This document shows, in pieces, positions 7,791 to 14,318 of a DNA stretch of 15,124 bases (position 1 is the first letter of the stretch; each line of letters begins with the position of its first letter). The translations under genes and the position numbers were made by a program. The notes beneath the pieces are model-generated. The model was not told where the DNA came from, did not search any database, and saw only the letters and a program-made list of their open reading frames with translations. Source of the DNA: CAZGMN01 sp964645765 (GTDB lineage: Bacteria; Acidobacteriota; Aminicenantia; Aminicenantales; Aminicenantaceae); assembly GCA_964645765.1 (NCBI GenBank), contig CAZYBE010000053.1, positions 1 to 15,124 of the forward strand, read 5' to 3'.

Positions 7791-10193
7791 CTATCGTTTG
7801 TTTTTTACATACTTGTCGAACCATTCAAACATCTCGGCGAGAACATGAAGCACGGATTCTCTGCCTGAGTATCCGTGGCTTTCCTGGGGAAGCATGACCA
7901 GACGGGCCGTGGCCCCATGTCCCTTCAGCGCATGGAAGAGCCTCTGGGATTGTATGGGAAAAGTTCCGGAGTTGTTGTCGTCTTCGCCGTGGATGAGGAG
8001 AATGGGCTCGTTGATTTTGTCAGCGTACATGAAAGGGGAGAGCTTGAAATAGATTTCGCCAGCCTGCCACAGAGTTCTTCGCTCGTTCTGGAATCCGAAA
8101 GGCGTCAGAGTTCGGTTATAGGCGCCGCTTCTGGCGATTCCGGCTGCAAAAAGGTCGCAGTGCGCAAGGAGGTTGGCTGTCATGAAAGCTCCGTAGCTGT
8201 GGCCTCCGACGCCGACACGTTTGGGGTCAATGATTCCCATCGAATCCAGCTTGTCTATGGCTGCTTTGGCACTGGATACGATCTGTTCGACAAAAGTATC
8301 GTTCATTGTTTTTGGGTCTCCGACCACAGGCATTTGAGCTCCATCGAGGAGCGCATATCCCTGGGTGACGAAGAAAAGCTGGGATGGACCCCTGAAGAAA
8401 GTAAAGCGATAAGGCGAGCCTCTGACCTGTCCGGCGACTCTTGCGTCGCTGTACTCCATGGGGTAAGCCCAGATGACGCAGGGAAGTCTCTCTCCCTCTT
8501 TATATCCAGGCGGCAGATACAAGGTTCCAGAAAGTTCAACGCCGTCGGGCCTTGAATATTTTACGAGAAGCTTCTTCATCCCTGTGAGTTGGGGAGCGGG
8601 GTCTTTAAAATCAGTAAGGCTGGCTCTCTTCTTGCTTTTCAGGTTGAGAAGATAATAATTTGGCGGCTCGGTCTTGGATTCGTATCGCGTTATAATTTGG
8701 TCTCTTGATTTTCCGCTGAAGTTGATAAAAGCTTCGTAGCTTCCTTCGCCGCACTGGAACAGCCTCTCTTTTTTCATCGTCAAGAGATTCATCCTGTCCA
8801 GGAAAGGCATGTCCCCTTTTGGAGAGGCTCCGCTTCCTGAGAGATAGACCCAATCCTTATCCTGGAGAAGAATTTGATCTCCGGTTGCAGTTGTTATCGA
8901 AACAGGGTTGCCGGGGTCATTGTAGCTATCCTGGCTGCTGAGGTCGAAGATTTTTTTTGCAGCCTGCGCAGGGTCGTCAACATTGATGAGATAGGTTGTC
9001 GTCCATCTTCTCTTCCAGTCGAATTCGGTGAGGAAGGCGGTGCCTTCTGGCTTAAGCCAATCAACCCCTGAATAGCGGTGTTGAATCTTCATCACTTCCC
9101 TTGGGCTATCCTTGAATGGGGCAGAGAGGGTCATGAGTTTATCCCGATGGGGAACTGTCTTTTCAGGGTCTCCTTCGTCCAAAGCTTCGACCCAGATGAG
9201 AGTGGCAGGGTTAAGCGGCCTCCACTCGAAAGCTCTCGGCCCTTTGGGAACTCCTCGAACAGGCACTTCATCAGCCAGAGGCAGGTCAGCAAGAAGATGG
9301 ACAAGTTTCCCGTCTCTATCCCATATCTCTAAAGCATGGGGGAATGAGGAATAAGGAACGCTGTAGGAGTAAGGCTTTTTTATCCTGTAAACGAGCAGAA
9401 AATTTCCATCAGAAGAAGGACTGGCATAGGGGTATATCCCATGGTCGCCAATTTTTCTGCTGCTTCCGGAGATAACATCGATTTCCACGATCTGGGATGT
9501 GGCATAATAATCGAATAGCTTCTCGTCATAAGGACTGGTCAGGAGATCCTGGTAAGTCGATACTGTTGAAAACTTTCCTGATGTTTCCTGAATATCGGGC
9601 CCGATCGGGACCGCAGGCTTTTCCGGCGGGTTGCCTCTGTTTTCCAAAATAATATAAGCAAGGAGGTGGCGGTTATCAGGAAGCCAGGTTAAACCGGAGC
9701 TTATGGCGGCATTGATGACCGGCGGGGTGAGGGTCTTTGGTTTTCCTGTTTTTGAATCGACAATCCAGAGCTCCAGCCCGGCTTCTGTGTATCTGAGAAA
9801 GGCTATCCACGAGCCATCATGAGACCACCGAGGAGAGTCGAGTTTTGCTCCTTCAGGCAGCTCGACGCGCTTTGTCAGACCATCTTTAATGGACTTTATT
9901 GTAAGGCCCGTATAAAAAATTGTTTGCTGGCGGCTGTTATACTTGGGCAAAATCCTCGCTCCGGCAAGCTTGAGCATGGGCTGGGCCAGGTCGGCAATCG
10001 AAGGCATGGCTCTATATTCGGCAAGGAGCATGAGGTCTCCTGTGGGGCTGATGATGGCAGCAGGAGGAGGGGGCGCATCGACGATATCTATCACTCCTTT
10101 GGGCGGCAGCTTGTATGGCTCTTGAGCGATAAGCAAGCAGCCGGCGAAAAAGGCAAGCACCAAGAAAGAGACTAAAATTAATTTTCTCATCAT
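7791..10193 (-). CDS. Exported S9D-type glutamyl endopeptidase-like serine peptidase
   Basis: An 800-residue S9-family peptidase that closely resembles, from memory, plant chloroplast glutamyl endopeptidase and its bacterial relatives (MEROPS S9D). The hallmark segments are GGHSYGAFMTANLLAH with Ser666, ARSGAYNRTLTPFGFQ (687-702), HGEDDNN with Asp739, and ESHGYSGRES with His773. A beta-propeller fills roughly residues 40-530. The N-terminus has a basic start and a hydrophobic stretch ending in FFAGC (Cys19), so this is either a lipoprotein with an imperfect lipobox or a Sec protein cleaved near LLIAQ. Tandem ATGs begin the gene. AGGAGG (10198-10203) is four bases before the first and seven before the second, so translation may start at 10190. 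It would cleave after Glu if specificity follows the family, which is inference. It lies upstream of the other S9 peptidase. Confidence 0.93.
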   Translation of the reverse strand: MMRKLILVSFLVLAFFAGCLLIAQEPYKLPPKGVIDIVDAPPPPAAIISPTGDLMLLAEYRAMPSIADLAQPMLKLAGARILPKYNSRQQTIFYTGLTIKSIKDGLTKRVELPEGAKLDSPRWSHDGSWIAFLRYTEAGLELWIVDSKTGKPKTLTPPVINAAISSGLTWLPDNRHLLAYIILENRGNPPEKPAVPIGPDIQETSGKFSTVSTYQDLLTSPYDEKLFDYYATSQIVEIDVISGSSRKIGDHGIYPYASPSSDGNFLLVYRIKKPYSYSVPYSSFPHALEIWDRDGKLVHLLADLPLADEVPVRGVPKGPRAFEWRPLNPATLIWVEALDEGDPEKTVPHRDKLMTLSAPFKDSPREVMKIQHRYSGVDWLKPEGTAFLTEFDWKRRWTTTYLINVDDPAQAAKKIFDLSSQDSYNDPGNPVSITTATGDQILLQDKDWVYLSGSGASPKGDMPFLDRMNLLTMKKERLFQCGEGSYEAFINFSGKSRDQIITRYESKTEPPNYYLLNLKSKKRASLTDFKDPAPQLTGMKKLLVKYSRPDGVELSGTLYLPPGYKEGERLPCVIWAYPMEYSDARVAGQVRGSPYRFTFFRGPSQLFFVTQGYALLDGAQMPVVGDPKTMNDTFVEQIVSSAKAAIDKLDSMGIIDPKRVGVGGHSYGAFMTANLLAHCDLFAAGIARSGAYNRTLTPFGFQNERRTLWQAGEIYFKLSPFMYADKINEPILLIHGEDDNNSGTFPIQSQRLFHALKGHGATARLVMLPQESHGYSGRESVLHVLAEMFEWFDKYVKNKR

Positions 10194-10238
10194 TTTTCCT
10201 CCTGAATGTGTAATTTTATCCTTCGTTTCATTTTTCTA

Positions 10239-10267
10239 ACTTTACTAAATAAATAAATCTATTTCAA
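10239..10267 (-). promoter_or_regulatory. Possible promoter of the S9 peptidase genes
   Basis: On the minus strand TTGAAA (10262-10267) is followed after 17 bases by TAAAGT (10239-10244), five and four matches to consensus. Transcription would start near 10232, about 40 nt before the ATG. Three TGCAAAAAGG-like repeats lie immediately upstream of the -35. Confidence 0.35.
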
Positions 10268-10269
10268 TT

Positions 10270-10297
10270 TGCAAAAAGGTGCAAAAGTGCAAAAAGG
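10270..10297. repeat. Three tandem TGCAAAA(A)GG-like repeats next to the peptidase promoter
   Basis: Read on the plus strand, three near-identical units occur back to back: TGCAAAAAGG, TGCAAAAG and TGCAAAAAGG. They sit directly upstream of the possible -35 of the S9 peptidase promoter, where an activator would bind. The AT-rich setting makes chance or slippage possible. Confidence 0.5.
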
Positions 10298-10371
10298 GAA
10301 GCTTAAACTTTTTTTGCTGATATTGGGCTTGAAGGAGAAAAAAAAAGAGCTGGCTGATTGGGGAATTGGAG

Positions 10372-10426
10372 GAATACGCTAAGGGGTCAGAATACGCGTA
10401 ATCCTGCCCAGCCAGCTTAGCAGGAT
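10372..10426. repeat. REP-like palindromic cluster between peptidase and pilin genes
   Basis: Several overlapping symmetries lie in 55 bases. GAATACGC occurs as a direct repeat at 10372-10379 and 10390-10397. TACGCGTA (10393-10400) is a perfect palindrome at the centre of an imperfect inverted repeat that pairs the GGGTCAG side (from about 10384) with the TCCTGCCC side (to about 10409). ATCCTGC (10401-10407) also pairs with GCAGGAT (10420-10426). In addition CAGCCAGCT (10409-10417) is the reverse complement of AGCTGGCTG at 10348-10356. No T-run follows on either strand, so it is not an intrinsic terminator. It could be a solitary REP-type element. Confidence 0.5.
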
Positions 10427-10530
10427 CGAAATTTTAGTCGTGGAATAAGAAAAAGATTGAAAAAAAATGATGAAAAAATCAGCTAACCATCAAAATCTTG
10501 ATGAGCACAAATGAGAAGAGCTAAAAAATA

Positions 10531-10968
10531 TTAGAACCTGACAATTTTTATCCTTCCCGAGATGGCAAGGGTTATCCTATACCTTCCCCAAGAATTAAAG
10601 ACGTTGATGGAGGCTATATTGGAGACCGACCCTTCCGGATAAAATGTGGGAGTGTTGTTGGCTTGGATAGAAATTCCTTTAAGAAAGCATTCTCTTTCTC
10701 TTCTCCATATCTCTCGTTCTTCATCGTATTTCTCGATAGCATAGCCCGATGGATTGAATTTAACCCTCATGGCTGTCCCCTCGAATATAGCCTTGTATCG
10801 AGCGTTGACCAAGCCAGAGTTTATTTCCCAGACAGCATTTTGCAGCCCGTACTTTGGGGCAAGCTGGAGAAATGATGTTGAAGCTATTCCCAATAAAATG
10901 GCCAGAATAGCCAAGGAGACCACTGTTTCCAGGAGCGAATACCCTCTCATCCAATCTTTTGCCGGCAT
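10531..10968 (-). CDS. Minor pilin/pseudopilin of the FimT/GspH type
   Basis: A 145-residue prepilin-like protein. A short leader ends at Gly9 (MPAKDWMRG) and is followed by YSLLETVVSLAILAILLG. That is a classic prepilin peptidase site with Glu at +5 and one N-terminal membrane helix. The remainder has the GspH/FimT pattern: a long helix with LVNARYKAIFEG, a beta-rich domain with a GYAIEKY strand, and a C-terminal ISGRIKIVRF strand pair. Such minor pilins sit in or prime the tip of type IV pili or type II secretion pseudopili. I chose the ATG at 10966-10968, preceded by GAAAGGGA. An ATG at 10998 is in frame and would overlap the upstream gene by 16 bp, but it lacks a ribosome binding site. 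It is the last gene of the four-gene cluster, 14 bp after the PilX-like gene. Confidence 0.85.
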   Translation of the reverse strand: MPAKDWMRGYSLLETVVSLAILAILLGIASTSFLQLAPKYGLQNAVWEINSGLVNARYKAIFEGTAMRVKFNPSGYAIEKYDEEREIWRRERECFLKGISIQANNTPTFYPEGSVSNIASINVFNSWGRYRITLAISGRIKIVRF

Positions 10969-10982
10969 TTTTTCCCTTTCGC

Positions 10983-12587
10983 TCAGAATTCCTTCCATTC
11001 AACGGGCTTAAGAAATGAAAGGAAAAGAACAGGATTTGCTGTTTGAGGAACACCCAGCTCAAGGATATTCTCTTCCAGCTTATCCAGGAACCGTTCATCG
11101 AACTTGATTTTTAGACTGTTTTCATTCGAGCATAAATCAGCGGCCTGGAGGCTGCCTAGAAGATAAACAGTCTTTTGCCTTCCCTCGATAGAAAATCCCT
11201 TATCCGAGGCCGTGAGCGAGGCTTGAATTTTTATTTCCTCTGGAGAATTTCTATCAACGATTATTTTTCCTTCCCTCTTGCTGTTGTCGAGAAAATCCTT
11301 TCCCGTTGCAAAAATTGCCAGGTTGGAATTTGAATCTTTGATATAGGGGATTCCCTCTATCCAGCTCACTCCCTGGTGGATGAGGTGAGACGAAATTGTG
11401 ATTTTATCAGAGGAGACAATCGTCAATTTTACACCGTTCAGAATCGAAGGGATTTCTTCTCTGGTCAGGGTGAATTTGTCTGAAGAATCCTTCAGGCCTC
11501 CTCCGAGGGAGCGAATCTCGCCGTTGACTATGATGATTCCCAGGGGGATAAGGTCGTAACGAAAGGTTTCGGCAGGAGTGGTGAAAATTGTCTTAGTCAG
11601 AGACGGACTGAAGCTCATAGTCCAGCGTCCTTCTTTGGTGAGAAATGATAGAACCTGGAAATTTCCATCAATGGCCATGGCCATTTCCTCCAGTTCTCCC
11701 TGGATGAAGATTCCTCCTAATCCCATATCGTCTTTGATGAGATAGACTCCCTCTGGCACAGGTTCGTTAGTTCTTTCCAAGCCAAGAATAGCCCTGAGGA
11801 GTGGACTCGGGAGATTCTGCGGCCGAAAAAATCTTAATTTAAGGGCTTTGCTCAATTGATAATTAGCCTCGTCTGGAATAAGCCTATCCTCTGAAAAGCA
11901 GGCCTCTGAGGGAGCGAGATTCTTTTCGAAAGGCAAGAGGGTTATTCTGTTTTTTCCCGCAAAATTTTGTTTTTGACCCGGCTCGAGCTTCTTGTCCACA
12001 AGAAGGGGGAAAGATGAAAGAGGGATATTGCCAGCCAGAATTCCTAATGAGGCTTCGAAGGAAGACTCCTTGACTTGATTAAAATTTTTTATTTTCCCCT
12101 CTGAGCGAATCACGATTCTGTAAGTCGCGTGGAAGTAATCCTCTGTCTCCAAAAGTTCTTCCAGGTCAAAATCTATGATGCTTTCCCAGGCCATGTCCTC
12201 CCAGGTCTGGGAGGTTCGAAGCGGCGGCTTTGAGCCGAGCAGTTTTTCAAGCAGCTCCGAGCCTTTGTTACGAGTGTTCTCTCTGAGTTCATAATTTGCC
12301 TGGGAAGAAAGAGGGGAAGGAAAGCTTGTCTGAAAAAGCAAGCTGAGAAGATGGTTAAACCCGGTTTTTATCCCGTTTTCAGAAGAGTAGCTGAGGAGAG
12401 TTGAATTTTTTTTGTAAGCACTCGACTTAATATAGACCTGAGAAAGAAAGAGCATGCTCAGGCCTAAGGAAGAAAAAACGAAAAAGAGAAATATGGAGAC
12501 AAGAGTCATGGCACCCCTCCTTTTTTCACCTTTATGCTTAGCGGCTGTTGGCCAAAGCCGTGTTCTTCGGGTAGACAGAGGTTTCAT
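10983..12587 (-). CDS. Large PilX/GspK-like minor pilin with a beta-rich C-terminal domain
   Basis: From the ATG at 12585-12587 the product has 534 residues. A basic leader ends in KRRG (Gly25) and is followed by a hydrophobic helix at about 27-51 without Glu at +5, as in PilX and GspK. The SSENGIKTGFNHLL segment next to the helix fits the PilX N-terminal pattern. The protein is far longer than usual for PilX or GspK. The C-terminal part (about 360-534), with IIIVNGEIRSLGG, LTIVSSDKITIS, IQASLTA, VYLLGSLQA and a final VEWKEF, resembles the DUF4900-like beta-solenoid region seen in PilX-like proteins of other phyla; this is from memory. Two starts have good ribosome binding sites: 12587 (AAGGAG at 12595-12600, seven bases away) and 12509 (AGGAGG at 12516-12521, six bases away). 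Only the first keeps the leader. It overlaps the PilW-like gene by 50 bp. Confidence 0.8.
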   Translation of the reverse strand: MKPLSTRRTRLWPTAAKHKGEKRRGAMTLVSIFLFFVFSSLGLSMLFLSQVYIKSSAYKKNSTLLSYSSENGIKTGFNHLLSLLFQTSFPSPLSSQANYELRENTRNKGSELLEKLLGSKPPLRTSQTWEDMAWESIIDFDLEELLETEDYFHATYRIVIRSEGKIKNFNQVKESSFEASLGILAGNIPLSSFPLLVDKKLEPGQKQNFAGKNRITLLPFEKNLAPSEACFSEDRLIPDEANYQLSKALKLRFFRPQNLPSPLLRAILGLERTNEPVPEGVYLIKDDMGLGGIFIQGELEEMAMAIDGNFQVLSFLTKEGRWTMSFSPSLTKTIFTTPAETFRYDLIPLGIIIVNGEIRSLGGGLKDSSDKFTLTREEIPSILNGVKLTIVSSDKITISSHLIHQGVSWIEGIPYIKDSNSNLAIFATGKDFLDNSKREGKIIVDRNSPEEIKIQASLTASDKGFSIEGRQKTVYLLGSLQAADLCSNENSLKIKFDERFLDKLEENILELGVPQTANPVLFLSFLKPVEWKEF

Positions 12588-13281
12588 AAATTTTCTCCTT
12601 GATTGATGTGAGAGCAAGGCGCAGCCTGACTAGGTTTGTTGTTTTTTCATAGTCAAAATTAAATAACGCGGCTTCTTCAAGAAGAGGCTGGGCAGGGCTG
12701 GAGTTGACTTTTCTCCTGATGGTTTGTTCTTTGCTGTCGTAGAAAAGGGAAATTCTCTCTAAGAGAATAAGGCGAGTTTTTTCCTTGAGAAAAGAAAAGC
12801 TAAGGGGTGAAGAGAAGACTATGCTCTTTTTCTCTACCGAAGAGATTGATTTGAGCTCTCCATTTGAAGAATCAAAGATGCAGATATCTCTTTCTTTCTT
12901 GATCCCTTCGGTGCTTTCAAGCTGAATCCTTGTCTGACCTTCGAAAAGATTGGTGACAGGGGAAAAATTTTTCTCCTCGCTGAGGATAACTAAAGCTTCG
13001 TCGGCTTTTGTTATTCCTTCAACCAGGTTGAGATGAATCGGGTCGAGAAGACCCAAGCCTGCATGGAGAACGTCGGTTTTCATTCTGTCCAGTGCCGAGA
13101 AGGCAGCCAGTCCTGTTTCTTCCCGAATCTTGAGTTTAAGATAAAGACTCCGGCTGAAGCCGAAGAACTCAAGGCTGGCAAGGACAATAGCGAGGGATAT
13201 CGACAAACTGATTAGGCTTTCAATAAGGGAAAGTCCCTTTTCTCGCCGTTTAATATGGCCGCTTATCTTTTGTGTTTTCAT
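12538..13281 (-). CDS. Minor pilin/pseudopilin of the PilW/GspJ type
   Basis: A 247-residue prepilin-like protein. The leader ends at Gly16 (KRREKG), and LSLIESLISLSISLAIVLA follows, giving Glu21 at +5 and a single N-terminal helix anchoring the protein until it is assembled. Residues of about 60-80 (AFSALDRMKTDVLHAGLGLLD) match the PilW pattern in which a conserved D/R helix precedes an AG-x-G stretch. The rest is beta-rich, with an ICIFDSSNGELKSIS portion and a C-terminal RLRLALTSIKEKIYETSVYPKN segment typical of PilW ends. Its ATG is one base after the TAA of the PilV-like gene (TAATATG), so translation is probably coupled. Its 3' end overlaps the preferred start of the PilX-like gene. No cysteine pair typical of some PilW proteins stands out. 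Confidence 0.87.
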   Translation of the reverse strand: MKTQKISGHIKRREKGLSLIESLISLSISLAIVLASLEFFGFSRSLYLKLKIREETGLAAFSALDRMKTDVLHAGLGLLDPIHLNLVEGITKADEALVILSEEKNFSPVTNLFEGQTRIQLESTEGIKKERDICIFDSSNGELKSISSVEKKSIVFSSPLSFSFLKEKTRLILLERISLFYDSKEQTIRRKVNSSPAQPLLEEAALFNFDYEKTTNLVRLRLALTSIKEKIYETSVYPKNTALANSR

Positions 13282-13282
13282 A

Positions 13283-13687
13283 TTAAAATCCCAGCTCCCG
13301 GGATAAAAAAAGAATCAGCCTTATCTTTTTTGAGGGACAGCTTTGGGCGAAGCATATGATTTCGATTTTTTTCATGTTTGAAGCGACATCCTCGATTCTC
13401 CATTCTCTCTGGTATGTGTTGAATGAGCCTTCTTCTATGGATTCGGTGAGGATGGCTTCTTTAAGCTCATCACTTTCGTAAGGAAGAGATTTAAGATATT
13501 CGAGCTTGGAAGATGCCAGCTCCGCTGCCTTCAAGTTGCAGTCAGCCCTCTTCTGGATAAGGAGTGAGTGTATGGCCAACTGGGCGGTTCCTGTAATCAG
13601 GAGAATGACCAAAACAAAAGAGATGAGAAGTTCCAGAAGAGTGAAGCCTTGCTCGTTCCTTTTTATATATTTTGTTCTTTCTTGCAT
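13283..13687 (-). CDS. Minor pilin/pseudopilin of the PilV/GspI type
   Basis: A 134-residue prepilin-like protein and the first gene of the four-gene cluster. The leader MQERTKYIKRNEQG ends at Gly14. FTLLELLISFVLVILLITG follows, with Glu19 at +5, a textbook prepilin peptidase site and transmembrane helix. Residues 55-70 (AELASSKLEYLKSLPY) are the signature helix of PilV and GspI. C112 and C117 lie in the C-terminal beta sheet and may form a disulfide. The Shine-Dalgarno is weak (AAAGAA), which is odd for a lead gene. It partners with the PilW-, PilX- and FimT-like proteins in a pilus tip or pseudopilus complex. I cannot tell type IV pili from type II secretion, because no other assembly gene is in the window. 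Confidence 0.88.
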   Translation of the reverse strand: MQERTKYIKRNEQGFTLLELLISFVLVILLITGTAQLAIHSLLIQKRADCNLKAAELASSKLEYLKSLPYESDELKEAILTESIEEGSFNTYQREWRIEDVASNMKKIEIICFAQSCPSKKIRLILFLSRELGF

Positions 13688-13858
13688 CTAAATTCTTTTT
13701 TTACGCTTTACGCATCCTCATCGAATTTTGAGACGATTCCTGATAATTTTCTGCATAACACGTGCCAGTTCTGGGAGCGAATATTCAGGGGAAAAAGGAA
13801 AAAGAGAAAGAGAGGCGTCAACAACTGGAGCGGGTATGGAGATAATCCAGGGAAATTT

Positions 13859-13876
13859 TGTCAACAAGAGTTGACA
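13859..13876. repeat. Inverted repeat TGTCAAC-N4-GTTGACA upstream of pilin and rRNA genes
   Basis: A perfect palindrome with 7-bp arms and an AAGA spacer, about 170 bp upstream of the PilV-like ATG and 240 bp upstream of the rrn promoter. The same arm core and spacing occur between ndk and the Fe-S gene. Each arm reads TTGACA outward, but neither direction has a good -10 at 16-18 bases. This favours a protein-binding site or a diverged promoter pair. Confidence 0.6.
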
Positions 13877-13890
13877 GATAAGCGGCCTCA

Positions 13891-13919
13891 TTCACCTTCT
13901 TTGGAGAAGACCGTATAAA
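13891..13919 (+). promoter_or_regulatory. Possible distal upstream promoter of the rRNA operon
   Basis: TTCACC (13891-13896), a 17-base spacer and TATAAA (13914-13919) face the 16S gene. The -35 matches four of six positions and the -10 five. rRNA operons often have two promoters, but the long distance to the main promoter at 14111 makes this only a possibility. Confidence 0.25.
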
Positions 13920-14076
13920 TATTTTTTCAATCAATATCTGAATCATATGACTAAATTAAGGAATTCAAACGATAGCCAGCCTGCGGTCATTGAGAGTTAG
14001 GCCGGCCCTGATAGGCTATGAGTAAGAAGAGGCTTTCATAGGGTAAAAATTAAGGGCGCAGGAAAGAGATTTCGGC
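13920..14076. other. Spacer between pilin regulatory region and rrn promoter
   Basis: No supportable gene lies here. ATAGCC (13972-13977) and GGCTAT (14014-14019) are reverse complements about 36 bases apart and flank a GC-rich patch. This could fold in RNA or be incidental. No tRNA is present. Confidence 0.4.
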
Positions 14077-14107
14077 ACATTTTCCCCCTGAAAAATGGGT
14101 AAAATGT
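14077..14107. repeat. Inverted repeat just upstream of the rrn -35
   Basis: ACATTTTCCCC (14077-14087) and GGGTAAAATGT (14097-14107) pair at ten of eleven positions around a 9-base centre. The repeat ends three bases before the -35 of the rrn promoter, where an activator such as a Fis-like factor would bind. It could also form a hairpin on transcripts coming from upstream. Confidence 0.5.
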
Positions 14108-14110
14108 CCC

Positions 14111-14139
14111 TTGACATTTAGTTTAAATACCTATATATT
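14111..14139 (+). promoter_or_regulatory. Main rRNA operon promoter
   Basis: A perfect TTGACA (14111-14116), a 17-base spacer and TATATT (14134-14139, five of six) give a near-consensus sigma-70 promoter. Transcription would start near 14146, leaving a leader of about 173 nt before mature 16S. The orientation and distance fit an rrn promoter. Confidence 0.75.
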
Positions 14140-14210
14140 ATATAAGGTTTTCCGTCAAAAAACCGTTTCGGTTGAAAATTTAATTTTATAAGTTTAACAT
14201 AATAAGCAGG

Positions 14211-14248
14211 TTTCTTTCTCGGGTTAGAAAGAAGTAGATCTTTGAAAG
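14211..14248 (+). promoter_or_regulatory. boxB/boxA-like antitermination leader of the rRNA operon
   Basis: TTTCTTTCT (14211-14219) pairs with AGAAAGAAG (14226-14234) as a 9-bp stem with one G-U pair and a CGGGTT loop. It is followed at once by AGATCTTTGAAAG (14236-14248), which resembles the rrn boxA sequence bound by NusB and S10. The order hairpin then boxA, between promoter and 16S, is the known arrangement of rrn antitermination sites. Confidence 0.55.
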
Positions 14249-14293
14249 ATAAGCGGAGCAGCCTTGATCGATCCGATTTGCCAATTCGGTGCG

Positions 14294-14317
14294 AAAAGAA
14301 CTCGCAAGAGTTCTTTT
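14294..14317 (+). other. Perfect hairpin with GCAA tetraloop abutting the 16S 5' end
   Basis: AAAAGAACTC (14294-14303) and GAGTTCTTTT (14308-14317) form a 10-bp perfect stem closed by a GCAA (GNRA-type) loop. It ends one base before the expected mature 16S start. It probably takes part in 16S processing or early folding. The trailing T-run makes it look like an intrinsic terminator, which would need the antitermination signal upstream. Confidence 0.65.
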
Positions 14318-14318
14318 A

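Larger units (their letters stand above)
10194..10530. other. Intergenic region between pilin operon and S9 peptidases
   Basis: About 337 bases without a supportable gene. They hold the peptidase ribosome binding site and possible promoter, the TGCAAAA repeats and the REP-like cluster. Near the pilin end, CATCAA (10488-10493) and TTGATG (10498-10503) form a perfect 6-bp hairpin. It is followed on the minus strand, after about nine bases, by a run of six T. This is a weak candidate for the end of the pilin transcript. Confidence 0.5.

Noticed and set aside
7875..8555. A 226-residue plus-strand frame
   Set aside because: It is antisense to the S9D peptidase active-site region, shows no family pattern and is explained by codon bias of the real gene.
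10401..10426. Terminator for the pilin operon at the ATCCTGC/GCAGGAT stem
   Set aside because: The 12-base loop and lack of T-run on either strand argue against intrinsic termination; treated as part of a REP-like cluster.
13568..13918. A 116-residue plus-strand frame crossing the pilin promoter region
   Set aside because: It starts inside the PilV-like gene on the other strand, has no ribosome binding site and shows low-complexity basic sequence.
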